The translations under genes and the position numbers were made by a program. A stretch of DNA of 64,000 nucleotides from Halomicrobium sp. LC1Hm (GTDB lineage: Archaea > Halobacteriota > Halobacteria > Halobacteriales > Haloarculaceae). Within the stretch, counting starts at the first letter, position 1. The number at the start of each line of letters is the position of its first letter. The DNA lies in contig NZ_CP044129.1 of assembly GCF_009617995.1 (NCBI RefSeq), positions 2,294,001 to 2,358,000 of the forward strand, written 5' to 3'. Below, one piece after another: positions 17,546 to 25,127 of this stretch. Below the pieces are notes generated by a model. The model was not told the origin of the DNA. It saw only the letters and a program-made list of their open reading frames with translations, and did not search any database.

Positions 17546-18039
17546 CGCTCGACCGAACCACGCTCGATGCACCACGCGAGTCCCAGACGATCAGGCTCCC
17601 GGCCGAGACGCTGTCGTCGATGCGCGAGTGGGCCGTCGCAGGCACCGGCCTCACTGCGGCGGCGCGCGTTCGTGATCCGAACGGCCGGACCGCCTTCGTC
17701 AAGAACGACTGGTCTGATGGGTGGGTCCTCCCGGGCGGGGCGGTCGAGCGAGACGAGTCCCTCGCTGGTGGGGCCCGGCGGGAAGTCCGCGAGGAGACGA
17801 CACTCGACGCCGACATCGTCGCGCCGCTGGTCGTCTTCGAACAGTCCTACGTCGACGAGAGCGACGGGGAGCCCGCCTTCACCGCGCAGTACGTCGTCTA
17901 CGACGCGCGCGCCGACGGTGAGATTCCCGACGCGGACCGACTCGGGGAGACCGACGACGAGATCCGTGCCGCGCGATGGTTCCAGACGCCGCCCGACGCG
18001 CTCCACGACGGTGATCTCCTGGGGCAGTATCTCGAGTGA
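17542..18039 (+). CDS. Nudix hydrolase
   Basis: A 165-residue Nudix protein. The box G-x5-E-x7-RE-x2-EE is seen at residues 66-85 (GGAVERDESLAGGARREVREE). The usual glycine two residues after the EE pair is replaced by threonine (EETTL), a small deviation. These enzymes hydrolyse nucleoside diphosphates linked to another group (ADP-ribose, NAD, damaged NTPs, capped RNA). The substrate cannot be told. Its ATG overlaps the PIN toxin stop codon, an intimate link that suggests cotranscription with the toxin-antitoxin pair. It is followed 36 bp later by an epimerase. Confidence 0.85.
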   Translation: MTLDRTTLDAPRESQTIRLPAETLSSMREWAVAGTGLTAAARVRDPNGRTAFVKNDWSDGWVLPGGAVERDESLAGGARREVREETTLDADIVAPLVVFEQSYVDESDGEPAFTAQYVVYDARADGEIPDADRLGETDDEIRAARWFQTPPDALHDGDLLGQYLE

Positions 18040-18075
18040 CCAACCGTTTTCCCGTCGCCGACCGAGAGAGCCACT

Positions 18076-19062
18076 ATGGACTCGGTGCTGATCATCGGCG
18101 GGACGCGCTTCATCGGCCGAGCGACGGTCGAGGAGTTCCGTGACCACGGCTACGACGTGACGATCTGTAACCGCGGGAACCACGCCAATCCCTTCGCAGA
18201 CGATCCCGGCGTCGCACACGTCGCGGGCGACCGACGCGAGCGCGGCGATCTCGAAGCGGTTCGCGAGCGGGTCGACCCCGACGCCGTGATCGACTGCGTG
18301 GCCTACTTCCCCGAAGACGTGCGCGAGGCGACCGACGTGTTCGCCGACTGCGACGCGTACGTCTACGTCTCCAGTGGCGCGTCCTACGGCGTCGAACGCG
18401 TCCCCAAGCGCGAAGACGAGACGCCCCTGTGTGAGTGTACGGACGAGCAGGCGACCACGGAGGGGGCGGCGACCTACGGGCCGCGGAAGGCCGAGGGCGA
18501 CCGGGCGGTGTTCGCGGCCGCCGAGCGCGGCGTCAGGGCGATGAGCGTCCGTCCCACCGTCGTCTACGGCCCTCACGACTACACCGAGCGGTTCGACTAC
18601 TGGATCGATCGCGTGGACACCCACGACCGCGTCGCCGTGCCGGGCGACGGGCTGAGCCTCTGGCAACTGGTCTACGTCGAGGACGTCGCCAGCGCGCTCC
18701 GGGTCGTCGCCGAGTCGGGCACTGCCGGCGAGGCGTACAACGTCGGCGACGACCACGTCCCGACGCTGGGCGAGTGGGTCGATCTGCTGGCAGAGGCCTG
18801 CGACACGACAGTCGAACGAGTGGACGTGAGCGAGCGCGAACTGAGTCGTGCGGGACTCGAATCGACCGCGTTCCCGCTGTATCGGCCCTCGCCACACGTG
18901 CTCTCGACGGCGAAGCTGCGCTCGCTGGGCTGGTCGTCGACGCCACACGAGGCGGCGCTGGCGGCGACGGTCGACGAACACCGCGAGAGCGAGCGCACGG
19001 GGCGCGACGAGGGGCCCGACCGAGCGGACGAGACGGCGCTGTTGGCGTCGCTCGACGAGTGA
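18076..19062 (+). CDS. NAD-dependent epimerase/dehydratase (extended SDR)
   Basis: A 328-residue short-chain dehydrogenase/reductase of the extended type. The NAD motif GGTRFIG is at residues 8-14, the catalytic Y-x3-K is in TYGPRK, and RPTVVYGPHDYTER lies downstream. The family includes nucleotide-sugar epimerases and the CSP41-like proteins. The N-terminal GGTRFIG is nearer the latter group, which often lacks sugar-nucleotide activity, so the substrate is open. The last ~30 residues are a charged tail. It is probably the last gene of the AbrB-PIN-Nudix transcript. Palindromic element A lies 30 bp downstream. Confidence 0.8.
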   Translation: MDSVLIIGGTRFIGRATVEEFRDHGYDVTICNRGNHANPFADDPGVAHVAGDRRERGDLEAVRERVDPDAVIDCVAYFPEDVREATDVFADCDAYVYVSSGASYGVERVPKREDETPLCECTDEQATTEGAATYGPRKAEGDRAVFAAAERGVRAMSVRPTVVYGPHDYTERFDYWIDRVDTHDRVAVPGDGLSLWQLVYVEDVASALRVVAESGTAGEAYNVGDDHVPTLGEWVDLLAEACDTTVERVDVSERELSRAGLESTAFPLYRPSPHVLSTAKLRSLGWSSTPHEAALAATVDEHRESERTGRDEGPDRADETALLASLDE

Positions 19063-19091
19063 GCCGGCGACAGCGCCGAGAGTCTCACCTT

Positions 19092-19171
19092 ATACTGCCG
19101 GCTGTACGTCTGTCACGGATTTCGCGACCCCGTAGTCGCGAATATCTTGCAACAGTGACAGCCGGCAGTAT
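19092..19171 (-). repeat. 80-bp palindromic element, copy A
   Basis: One of five 80-bp elements in the window. Read on the minus strand it begins ATACTGCCGGCTGTCACT and ends ACAGCCGGCAGTAT, so the ends are perfect 14-bp inverted repeats. The centre is a second hairpin, TTCGCGAC....GTCGCGAA. Other copies have TTCGCCAC....GTGGCGAA at this place: a C-to-G change is matched by a G-to-C change in the opposite arm. This is the most diverged copy (CACTGTTGC in place of CACTTCGTG). Its last bases supply the first base of the stop codon of the zinc protein next to it. Confidence 0.85.
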
Positions 19172-19293
19172 TACACCCACTGGTCCAGGCAGTCCGTCGA
19201 GCAAAACGTCAGGTCCACGTCCGAGTCGGCGTCGTCGACGTGGGCTCTGAGCGTGTACGCCCGAGTGTCGGTGTCGCAGTTCACACAGGACAT
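19171..19293 (-). CDS. Small CxxC/CxxxC zinc-finger protein
   Basis: A 40-residue protein, MSCVNCDTDT...TFCSTDCLDQWV, with C3-x2-C6 and C31-x3-C35. This is a TRASH-like treble-clef pattern common in very small haloarchaeal zinc proteins. Such proteins are often regulatory or metal-handling, and no function can be assigned from sequence. Start ATG (complement of 19291-19293) is preceded by a GGGTGTC context. The stop TAA (19171-19173) touches the end of palindromic element A. The gene is convergent with the epimerase. The 46 bp between its start and the left end of the insertion sequence hold its promoter. Confidence 0.75.
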   Translation of the reverse strand: MSCVNCDTDTRAYTLRAHVDDADSDVDLTFCSTDCLDQWV

Positions 19294-19479
19294 GACACCC
19301 GTTCTTCGCGGCCCAGACAGATTGTTATAGAGTGTTTACGGGGCTACGAGGAGAAAGCCCCGACCTTCAGGGCGGGGATGAATCCGACAACTCCTACGCA
19401 ATCCACCGTTCGATTGCTCGGCTGGATATTCCACGCTCCAATCCATACTCTCAAGTAACTCTGACTACATAGGTTACGT

Positions 19480-20754
19480 ATGGCGAAGCAGGTCGTTACC
19501 CGCACCTACACTGCTTCCATTAGGAACCAGCAGCGGGTGTCTGACGACCTTGATTCGCTCGGGTTCGCGGCCTCGAAACTCTGGAACGTCGGACGGTGGG
19601 TCTGCGACCGAGTGTGGTCTGAAATCGGCCACATTCCCAGTCACAACGAACTCACCACCTACCTGAAGTCGCACGAACGCTACGATGACCTGCATTCTCA
19701 GTCAAGTCAGCGAGTCCTTCAAGAACTCGCTGAAGCGTTCAACGGCTGGTACGGCAAACGACGCAATGGAGACACGAGAGCCAACCCGCCGAAGTACCGC
19801 AAACACGGCGACGACCACCCCCGAAGCACGGTCACGTTCAAAGCCGCCGGCTTCAAACTCGACACCAACTACGAGCGAGTCCGCCTCAGCAAAGGCTCGA
19901 ACCTCAAAGCATACTGGTCGGATTTCATCCTCTGCGAATACCAGACTCGTCCCGACGTTGACCTCTCCACCGTCGAGACCGTGCAACAGGTTCGGGCTGT
20001 CTGGACCGGCGACGAGTGGGAACTCCACTTCGTCTGCAAAGTCGAGATCGAGGTTTCTGAAGCACCCGGTGAGAAGACCGTGGGTGTTGACCTCGGCATC
20101 AACAACTTCGCCGCACTCGCCTACCAAGACGGTCACAGCGAACTGTACCCGCTCAACTGCTTGAAGCAGGACGACTACTACTTCAGCAAGCGACTCGCCC
20201 AATGTGACGATTCTGACTCCGAGCAAGCCACGCGGTTGAACCAGAAGAACTCGGCTCGTCGCACTCACTACTTCCACACGCTCTCGAAACACATCGTTCA
20301 GCGATGTGTGGACGAAGGTGTTGGTACGATCGTGGTTGGCGACCTCTCCGGCATCCGTGAGGATGAGGAGACCGACGAGTCGAAAAACTGGGGGAAACAC
20401 GGCAATCTCGACCTGCATTCGTGGGCGTTCGACCGCTTCACTTCGATGCTTGCGTACAAAGCCGAGATGGACGGCATCACGGTCAAGCAAGTGTCTGAGC
20501 GGGACACGTCGAAGTCGTGTTCGTGTTGTGGTCGGAAGCGGAAGGCGAACCGCGTGGAGCGTGGGTTGTACGTCTGTGATGAGTGTGAGACGGTGGCGAA
20601 CGCGGATGTGAACGGTGCTGAGAACATCCGGCAGAAAGTATCTCCGAATCCTCACGGAGAGGATAGGAGTAACGGCTGGTTGGCACAGCCATCGACGTTC
20701 TTGTTTGACAAGGAAACTGGTGCGTTCGCACCTCAAGAACAGATCACGTCGTAA
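19480..20754 (+). CDS. tnpB: TnpB (IS605 OrfB family RNA-guided nuclease)
   Basis: A 424-residue TnpB, the ancestor-type relative of Cas12. An N-terminal OrfB helix-turn-helix/WED region is followed by the RuvC core: first Asp D204 in GVDLGINN, third Asp D376 in NADVNGAEN. Between them is a zinc ribbon (C347, C350, C366, C369). At the place where the second RuvC residue, a glutamate, is expected, the sequence reads IVVGDLSGIRE: G287 sits in the usual Glu position and E294 is seven residues later. The gene is intact with no frameshift. Active family members nick or cut DNA using an RNA made from the element's right end. Start ATG at 19480. Confidence 0.9.
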   Translation: MAKQVVTRTYTASIRNQQRVSDDLDSLGFAASKLWNVGRWVCDRVWSEIGHIPSHNELTTYLKSHERYDDLHSQSSQRVLQELAEAFNGWYGKRRNGDTRANPPKYRKHGDDHPRSTVTFKAAGFKLDTNYERVRLSKGSNLKAYWSDFILCEYQTRPDVDLSTVETVQQVRAVWTGDEWELHFVCKVEIEVSEAPGEKTVGVDLGINNFAALAYQDGHSELYPLNCLKQDDYYFSKRLAQCDDSDSEQATRLNQKNSARRTHYFHTLSKHIVQRCVDEGVGTIVVGDLSGIREDEETDESKNWGKHGNLDLHSWAFDRFTSMLAYKAEMDGITVKQVSERDTSKSCSCCGRKRKANRVERGLYVCDECETVANADVNGAENIRQKVSPNPHGEDRSNGWLAQPSTFLFDKETGAFAPQEQITS

Positions 20755-20814
20755 ACCACAATATCCCAACGGCGGTCGGGAATCCTCGCCCTTCAGGGCG
20801 GGGAGGATGTCAAC
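20640..20814 (+). ncRNA. Predicted omega RNA (reRNA) of the TnpB element
   Basis: In characterised TnpB elements the guide RNA overlaps the 3' end of tnpB and ends at the right-end hairpin, with the guide taken from the flanking DNA. By analogy it would cover the last ~110 bp of tnpB plus the hairpin at 20782-20808, and the guide would begin about 20815. This is position-by-homology only; no promoter is seen. Confidence 0.4.
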
Positions 20815-20831
20815 AGTTCGTCGCCGAGTCG

Positions 20832-21773
20832 CTACCAGAGCGGCCCCGGTTCGAAGAGGAACACGACCGCCTCGCTGGCGACGAGCAGTGACGCGTACGC
20901 GAGCGCCGGAACGAGCAGCGAGTCCGTCCGCTCGTAGGTGTAGGCGGCCACTCCGAGCGTCGCCACGTTGGCGAGCCCGTACAGTCCCGCAGCGATGGAG
21001 GCGATCGAGGCGACCCACTGGACCCCGGAGAGGACGACGAACAGCACCGCGGGCACGGCGGCGACGGCCCAGATCCACCTGGCGTCGAAACGTGTTCGGG
21101 AGACGTGGACAGCGAGCGACGCGAGCGCGAACAGCCCGACGCCGACGTACTTCGAGGTCTCACCGATGCCGCCGACCAGTCCCTGATCGCCCAGCACGAA
21201 CGCACCCAGCAGCGTCGTCAGGGCGATCGCGGCGTCACTGCTCGTGATCGATCGAAAGCTCCCCTGAACGAGGACCTGGTTGAGCACCACCGCCAGCGGG
21301 ACGGCGACGAACACGCTGGCGAGCGTCGTGCCGGCGGCGAACGTGGCCGACGCCCGCTCGGCGTAGGCCGTGAGCACGAGCGTCTTGAACGGGACGCTCG
21401 TGACGTTGCCGACGAGGTCCGTCACGCCGATCAGGACGAGCGGCGTGGCGACGGCCAGTGCAACCATCGCTAGATCCGATCTGCCCGGAAGCGCCGTGCC
21501 GACGGGCACGTTTCGGGCACGGACGTAGACGGCCGCGATGACGACGACGCTCGCGACCAGCAGCCCGCTGTAGACGAACGAACTCGCGAGGAAGGCACCG
21601 AGGCCGTCGACACCGAGCGCGTCGGCCAGTGGGAGGTTCCGGACGGCGGGACCGACCACCCGCTGCCACAGCGTCCCGGTCCACAGCTGGATCGCCAGCA
21701 GCGCCGCCACGACGATCAGCAGTTCCGTGGCCAGCGGGCGGCGACTCCCCTCGAATGAGTCCGTCGTTGCCAT
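20832..21773 (-). CDS. Multi-pass membrane protein, unknown function
   Basis: A 313-residue integral membrane protein with about eight to nine hydrophobic segments, beginning after a short cytoplasmic MATTDSFEGSRR. The length and helix pattern recall CPBP intramembrane proteases, but I see no EExxxR or matching histidine motifs, so I do not make that call. Its stop is 18 bp from the right end of the insertion sequence, so the IS landed just downstream without breaking it. It is divergent from egsA (141 bp between starts). Confidence 0.65.
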   Translation of the reverse strand: MATTDSFEGSRRPLATELLIVVAALLAIQLWTGTLWQRVVGPAVRNLPLADALGVDGLGAFLASSFVYSGLLVASVVVIAAVYVRARNVPVGTALPGRSDLAMVALAVATPLVLIGVTDLVGNVTSVPFKTLVLTAYAERASATFAAGTTLASVFVAVPLAVVLNQVLVQGSFRSITSSDAAIALTTLLGAFVLGDQGLVGGIGETSKYVGVGLFALASLAVHVSRTRFDARWIWAVAAVPAVLFVVLSGVQWVASIASIAAGLYGLANVATLGVAAYTYERTDSLLVPALAYASLLVASEAVVFLFEPGPLW

Positions 21774-21914
21774 GTCCGTTCAGTTCTGTCCCACTCGGTA
21801 AAAAACGGGGTGACGATCGACGAGTGGGCGCGTCGGTCACGCGACCGACCCGCCGTCCTGGGCCGATCGCCGGCCACGACAAGTGTTTTCACGCCTGGCT
21901 GACCACCCACGGGT

Positions 21915-22973
21915 ATGTTCGACAAAACGAGCTGGATCAGGCTCCCACACAACGTGGTGGTGGGCCACGGCGTCCTCGACCAGACCGTCGCGGCCGTCGA
22001 GGACATCCACCTCTCCGGGCGGCCGCTGATCGTCGCCAGCCCGACGCCGTACAGCGTGGCCGGCGAGCGCGTCGTCGCGCAGTTCGAGGACGCCGACGCA
22101 GAGCCGGCCGAGGTGATCGTCGAGGAAGCCAGCTTCGGTGCCGTCGAGTCGGTCATCGAGACCGCCCGCTCGGTCGACGCCGGCTACCTGCTGGGCGTCG
22201 GCGGCGGGAAGGCCATCGACATCGCGAAGATGGCCGCCGACGAGCTGAACCTGGGCTTCGTCTCCGTGCCGACCGCCGCCAGTCACGACGGCATCGTCTC
22301 CGGACGCGGCTCGGTCCCGGAGGGGGATACGCGCCACAGCGTCGCCTCTGAGCCGCCCCTGGCCGTCGTCGCCGACACCGAGATCCTCGCCGAGGCCCCC
22401 TGGCGGCTGACCACCGCGGGCTGTGCCGACATCATCTCGAACTACACCGCGGTCCGGGACTGGCAGCTGGCGCACCGACTGAAAAACGTGGAGTACTCGG
22501 AGTACGCGGGCGAGCTGGCCCGGATGACCGCGGAGATGCTCGTCGAGAACGCGGGCTCGATCAAGCAGGGGCTCGAAGAGTCGTCGTGGATCGTCGTCAA
22601 GGCGCTGGTCTCCTCCGGCGTCGCCATGTCGATCGCCGACTCCTCGCGGCCCGCCTCCGGCGCTGAACACCTCTTTTCCCACCAGCTCGACCGAATCGCG
22701 CCCGACGCCGCGCTCCACGGCCACCAGGTCGGCGTCGGCTCGATCATGACCGAGTACCTCCACAGCGGCGCGAAAGGGCAGTGGATCGACGTTCGCGACG
22801 CGCTGGCCTCGATCGGCGCGCCCACGACGGCCGACGAGTTGGGGATCGACGACGAGACCGTCCTGGAGGCGCTGACGACCGCCCACGAGATCCGCGACCG
22901 CTACACGATCCTGGGCGACGGGATGAGCGAGCCCGCCGCCCGCGAGGCCGCGACCGTCACCGGCGTTATCTAG
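21915..22973 (+). CDS. egsA: sn-glycerol-1-phosphate dehydrogenase
   Basis: A 352-residue NAD(P)-dependent dehydrogenase that reduces dihydroxyacetone phosphate to sn-glycerol-1-phosphate, the backbone of archaeal membrane lipids. The family motif GGGKAIDIAKMAA binds the nucleotide, and VPTAASHDGI follows. The zinc ligands are in the C-terminal helical domain around HLFSHQLD and HGHQVGVG. Length is typical. It is a single-copy marker gene of archaea. Start ATG at 21915 follows GACCACCCACGGGT with no clear Shine-Dalgarno. Confidence 0.95.
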   Translation: MFDKTSWIRLPHNVVVGHGVLDQTVAAVEDIHLSGRPLIVASPTPYSVAGERVVAQFEDADAEPAEVIVEEASFGAVESVIETARSVDAGYLLGVGGGKAIDIAKMAADELNLGFVSVPTAASHDGIVSGRGSVPEGDTRHSVASEPPLAVVADTEILAEAPWRLTTAGCADIISNYTAVRDWQLAHRLKNVEYSEYAGELARMTAEMLVENAGSIKQGLEESSWIVVKALVSSGVAMSIADSSRPASGAEHLFSHQLDRIAPDAALHGHQVGVGSIMTEYLHSGAKGQWIDVRDALASIGAPTTADELGIDDETVLEALTTAHEIRDRYTILGDGMSEPAAREAATVTGVI

Positions 22974-23601
22974 CCCCACCAGTTTCCGCTTCGGGTGGCC
23001 CGCCGTGCTCGCCCCACTCGTGAAAAAAGCGCGTCTGCCGGCGACCCGCCGGGTCCGCCGGAGCGCTCGATTGTCCGGATGCGACAGCAAACGCCTGGTC
23101 AGTGTCGGCCAGCTACGGAATATTCTGTGATGGCGCACGCTGTCGCGCCCTCGTGGCGCGACGACACTGTGCGAGGGACGAGGAGCGCAGCGGAGCGAGC
23201 ACCGCAGTCGGTTGGGGAGGCATGTGGATGCGGTGCCGTCTTGCGGTGTGGCCCTGGCGGACGAACGGGCGAGGCTCGTCTCGCGGTGTCTGCGGCGGCC
23301 CTATTCGACCGCAGGGAGAATATCCGACACAGACACCGTCGAGCGAGCCGAGGGCGTTCAGTTCTCGATCATCTTCTCATACTGCCGGCTGTCACTTCGT
23401 GAAGAGCTTCACCACCTCAGGGTGGCGAAATCATTCACAGACTTACAGCCGGTAGTATCAGTAGTGTAACCACCTCCGTTCGACCCGGAAACACTCTGCA
23501 TCACCCGCTCAGTTCGTACACAGACGTACCGAGAGCCTGCGACTGCGGACAGACTGGATCGAAGGACAGACCGGATCGAAGAATCACCCGCGTGACGACG
23601 G
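22974..23601. other. Gene-poor gap after egsA (628 bp)
   Basis: Apart from palindromic element B (23379-23458) I see no gene here. Several short ORFs exist but have arginine/glycine-rich composition unlike haloarchaeal proteins. The stretch 23130-23300 contains GAGCGCAGCGGAGCGAG-type low-complexity sequence often seen between haloarchaeal genes, and may be a decayed gene beyond recognition. Confidence 0.5.
23379..23458 (+). repeat. 80-bp palindromic element, copy B
   Basis: ATACTGCCGGCTGTCACT at the left and ACAGCCGGTAGTAT at the right form inverted ends with one G/T position (a G-U pair if the top strand is transcribed). The central hairpin is weaker here (CACCACCTCAGGGTGGCG). Top-strand orientation is the same as copy D. 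It lies between convergent genes, 405 bp after egsA and 143 bp from the next stop. Confidence 0.85.
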
Positions 23602-24069
23602 CTACACGAACTCGGGGATCGCCGACTCGGCTGCCCAGACGCCCCGCTCGGTCTGGCCGCCGTCGTACACCGCGTCGACGAGGACGAGCAGTCGGTACAC
23701 GGTCTCGGCGTCGGTGTCCTCGGCGTTGCGGACGCCGGCAATCGTCACGCGGACGATCTCGTCGATCGTACAGTCGACGCCGGTCGCGTCCGCGACGGCG
23801 TCGCGCGCCCGCTCGGTGAGGGGCTTCTCGCTGCCACCGACACAGCGCGGGACCCGTCTGCGGTCCTCGCCCTGGACGTGCAACACCTCGCCGTCGTCGT
23901 TTTCCACCCGGACGTACACGTCCGCGAACCCATCGCGCGCGCGTTCAGCGGCGTCGCGATACGCCGCCGGTGAGAGGCTGAGCGTCGTCTGGTTGACCGG
24001 GAAGGGACCGTGGCGCTGCTGGAGCGACTCGATCCCGTCGCCGATCACGTCTGGAGACCGACTCACCAT
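23602..24069 (-). CDS. Degenerate Nudix-fold protein
   Basis: A 155-residue acidic protein. The order of strands and the helix TERARDAVADATGVDCTIDEIVRV resemble a Nudix fold with strands on both sides. However, the RE-x2-EE catalytic motif is replaced by RDAVADATG, so the metal-binding glutamates are missing. It is therefore likely a binding or regulatory protein rather than a hydrolase, which is my inference. I start at MVSRSPDVIG (ATG complement at 24067-24069), because the 27 upstream codons are rich in lysine and threonine and lie in the promoter zone. The upstream gap holds two repeats. Confidence 0.55.
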   Translation of the reverse strand: MVSRSPDVIGDGIESLQQRHGPFPVNQTTLSLSPAAYRDAAERARDGFADVYVRVENDDGEVLHVQGEDRRRVPRCVGGSEKPLTERARDAVADATGVDCTIDEIVRVTIAGVRNAEDTDAETVYRLLVLVDAVYDGGQTERGVWAAESAIPEFV

Positions 24070-24181
24070 TCTCGTACCAGTTACTGTGCGTCCGGTCAGA
24101 TAAAACCGGTCAGTCGTTGTCTCCTTTTGAGAAAGCCGTAGCAGTATCAATGCCAGGCATCAACGGTAGAACCTAACCAAC

Positions 24182-24270
24182 ATTATAGTAACAATTGAAA
24201 CGATTTACACACCGATCGCACTGCTGTCGTGCGATCGGGTGTGCATTGATTTTCAATGGCTACTATAGTA
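24182..24270. mobile_element. MITE-like long inverted repeat
   Basis: Two ~40-nt arms (left ATTATAGTA...ACACCGATCGCAC, right GTGCGATCGGGTGTG...TACTATAGT) are imperfect inverted copies around a 7-nt loop TGCTGTC. The matching cores are TATAGTA near the outer ends, CATTGAAA/CAATTGAAA, and GATCGCAC at the centre. No ORF is inside. This looks like a fold-back MITE or the joined ends of an insertion sequence that lost its transposase. The parent element is not recognised. Confidence 0.6.
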
Positions 24271-24281
24271 AAAAGTCCCTG

Positions 24282-24361
24282 ACACTACCGGCTGTAAGTC
24301 TGTGAATGATTTCGCCACCCCGGGGTGGCGAAGATCTTCACGAAGTGACAGCCGGCAGTAT
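24282..24361 (-). repeat. 80-bp palindromic element, copy C
   Basis: Read on the minus strand: ATACTGCCGGCTGTCACTTC...ACAGCCGGTAGTGT, with the perfect 22-nt central palindrome TTCGCCACCCCGGGGTGGCGAA. It begins only 11 bp after the MITE-like repeat and lies in a divergent intergenic region, so it is not acting as a terminator there. Confidence 0.87.
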
Positions 24362-24624
24362 GAGACCCAGGGATTGCCAGTACAGATGAAAGGGGAGGTG
24401 GAATCCCGAGAGTAAAAAATATGTCGAGAAAATAGAATAACAAGTGAGGTGTTAAAGAAAACACAAACACGAATGCGATGGATTTTAGCGGCGAAGCACA
24501 AGAACCAACCCACATCATGACTAACCCACCAACCGCAGTTGTTCCGACTCTCCCTCAAGACTCCAAATGATCCAAAAGGAAGTAGACGAGTATATCAAAA
24601 TTTCCGGCATAAATTAAATAATAT
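24362..24624. other. AT-rich upstream region of the lipoprotein pair
   Basis: This stretch is far richer in A+T than the chromosome average (AGTAAAAAATATGTCGAG, TTAAATAATATATGG). No gene is visible. It must hold the promoter of the lipoprotein at 24625. Its composition suggests foreign DNA. With the adjacent MITE-like repeat and copy C it marks a hot spot of insertion. Confidence 0.5.
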
Positions 24625-25095
24625 ATGGTTCCTAGTACCAGACGTACCGTACTATACAGTATACCTGCAGTAATGGTCGGTACCAGTGGCTGTCTCTCCT
24701 CGGGCAAATCTTCTGGACACACACAAGATACATCGACAAAAATCATTAATAAGGGTCAAGAAAAGCGCACGAACACCGTCAACATCTTGAGCGACAGCGG
24801 AAACCAGACGGTATTTCGAGGAACCCTGTCGGCGGAGCTTCCACCCTGTGAAATCGTCTGTGTTCCCTATTCGAGCGCTGGTGACGAACAGCGGTCGTCG
24901 AGACTCGAAATGACGGCGCGCTCGAAAAACAGTGGAGAGCAACAGTATCGGTACTACGAGTACGAGACGACGATCAAGTGGAACGAGCGACCGGCGAAGG
25001 TCTACACCCTCCACGCCGGTCCGGACGGAGGAGTTATCGGTCAGGGAGGGCAGCGGATGTTCGAGGACACAGAGGACGGTTACGTGGACCCCTGA
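24625..25095 (+). CDS. Tat-exported lipoprotein, unknown function
   Basis: A 156-residue secreted protein. The N-terminus MVPSTRRTVLYSIPAVMVG has twin arginines and a hydrophobic core, and TSGCLSS is a lipobox with Cys23 as the lipidated residue. The mature part is a small beta-rich domain (NTVNILSDSGNQTVFRGTL, then YEYETTIKW) ending FEDTEDGYVDP. A very similar but broken copy follows directly (25128-25356). The gene is lower in GC than its neighbours. ATG 24625 lies within AATATATGG. It belongs to the class of small haloarchaeal lipoproteins of unknown role. Confidence 0.65.
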   Translation: MVPSTRRTVLYSIPAVMVGTSGCLSSGKSSGHTQDTSTKIINKGQEKRTNTVNILSDSGNQTVFRGTLSAELPPCEIVCVPYSSAGDEQRSSRLEMTARSKNSGEQQYRYYEYETTIKWNERPAKVYTLHAGPDGGVIGQGGQRMFEDTEDGYVDP

Positions 25096-25127
25096 TATCC
25101 TCGTGTAATAGTGTGAATTTTAACACT

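Larger units (their letters stand above)
19340..20814 (+). mobile_element. IS200/IS605-type element with tnpB only (IS1341-like)
   Basis: The boundaries are inferred from end hairpins. The left end starts after TTAC (19336-19339), a target sequence known for this family, with stem GGGGCT...AGCCCC (19340-19361) and a second stem CCCCG...CGGGG (to about 19378). The right end has ATCCTCGCCC-TTCA-GGGCGGGGAGGAT (20782-20808), then GTCAAC. Both ends share the core CTTCAGGGCGGGG. There is no tnpA nearby, so the element cannot move by itself and would need a TnpA supplied in trans. The exact ends need a comparison with an empty site. Confidence 0.75.

Noticed and set aside
20832-21773. CPBP-type intramembrane protease
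   Set aside because: The number and length of helices fit, but the EExxxR and histidine motifs that define the family are not visible.
22995-23469. Overlapping short frames in the gap after egsA
   Set aside because: Arg/Gly-rich, no start signal, and they run through palindromic element B (its translated text ends SYCRLSLREELHH-like), so they are by-products of the repeat.
24253-24558. Minus-strand frame of 101 codons over copy C
   Set aside because: Its text is formed by the palindromic repeat (CRLSLREDLRHPGVAKSFTD) and by AT-rich DNA. The same peptide appears wherever the repeat is read in that frame, so it is not a gene.
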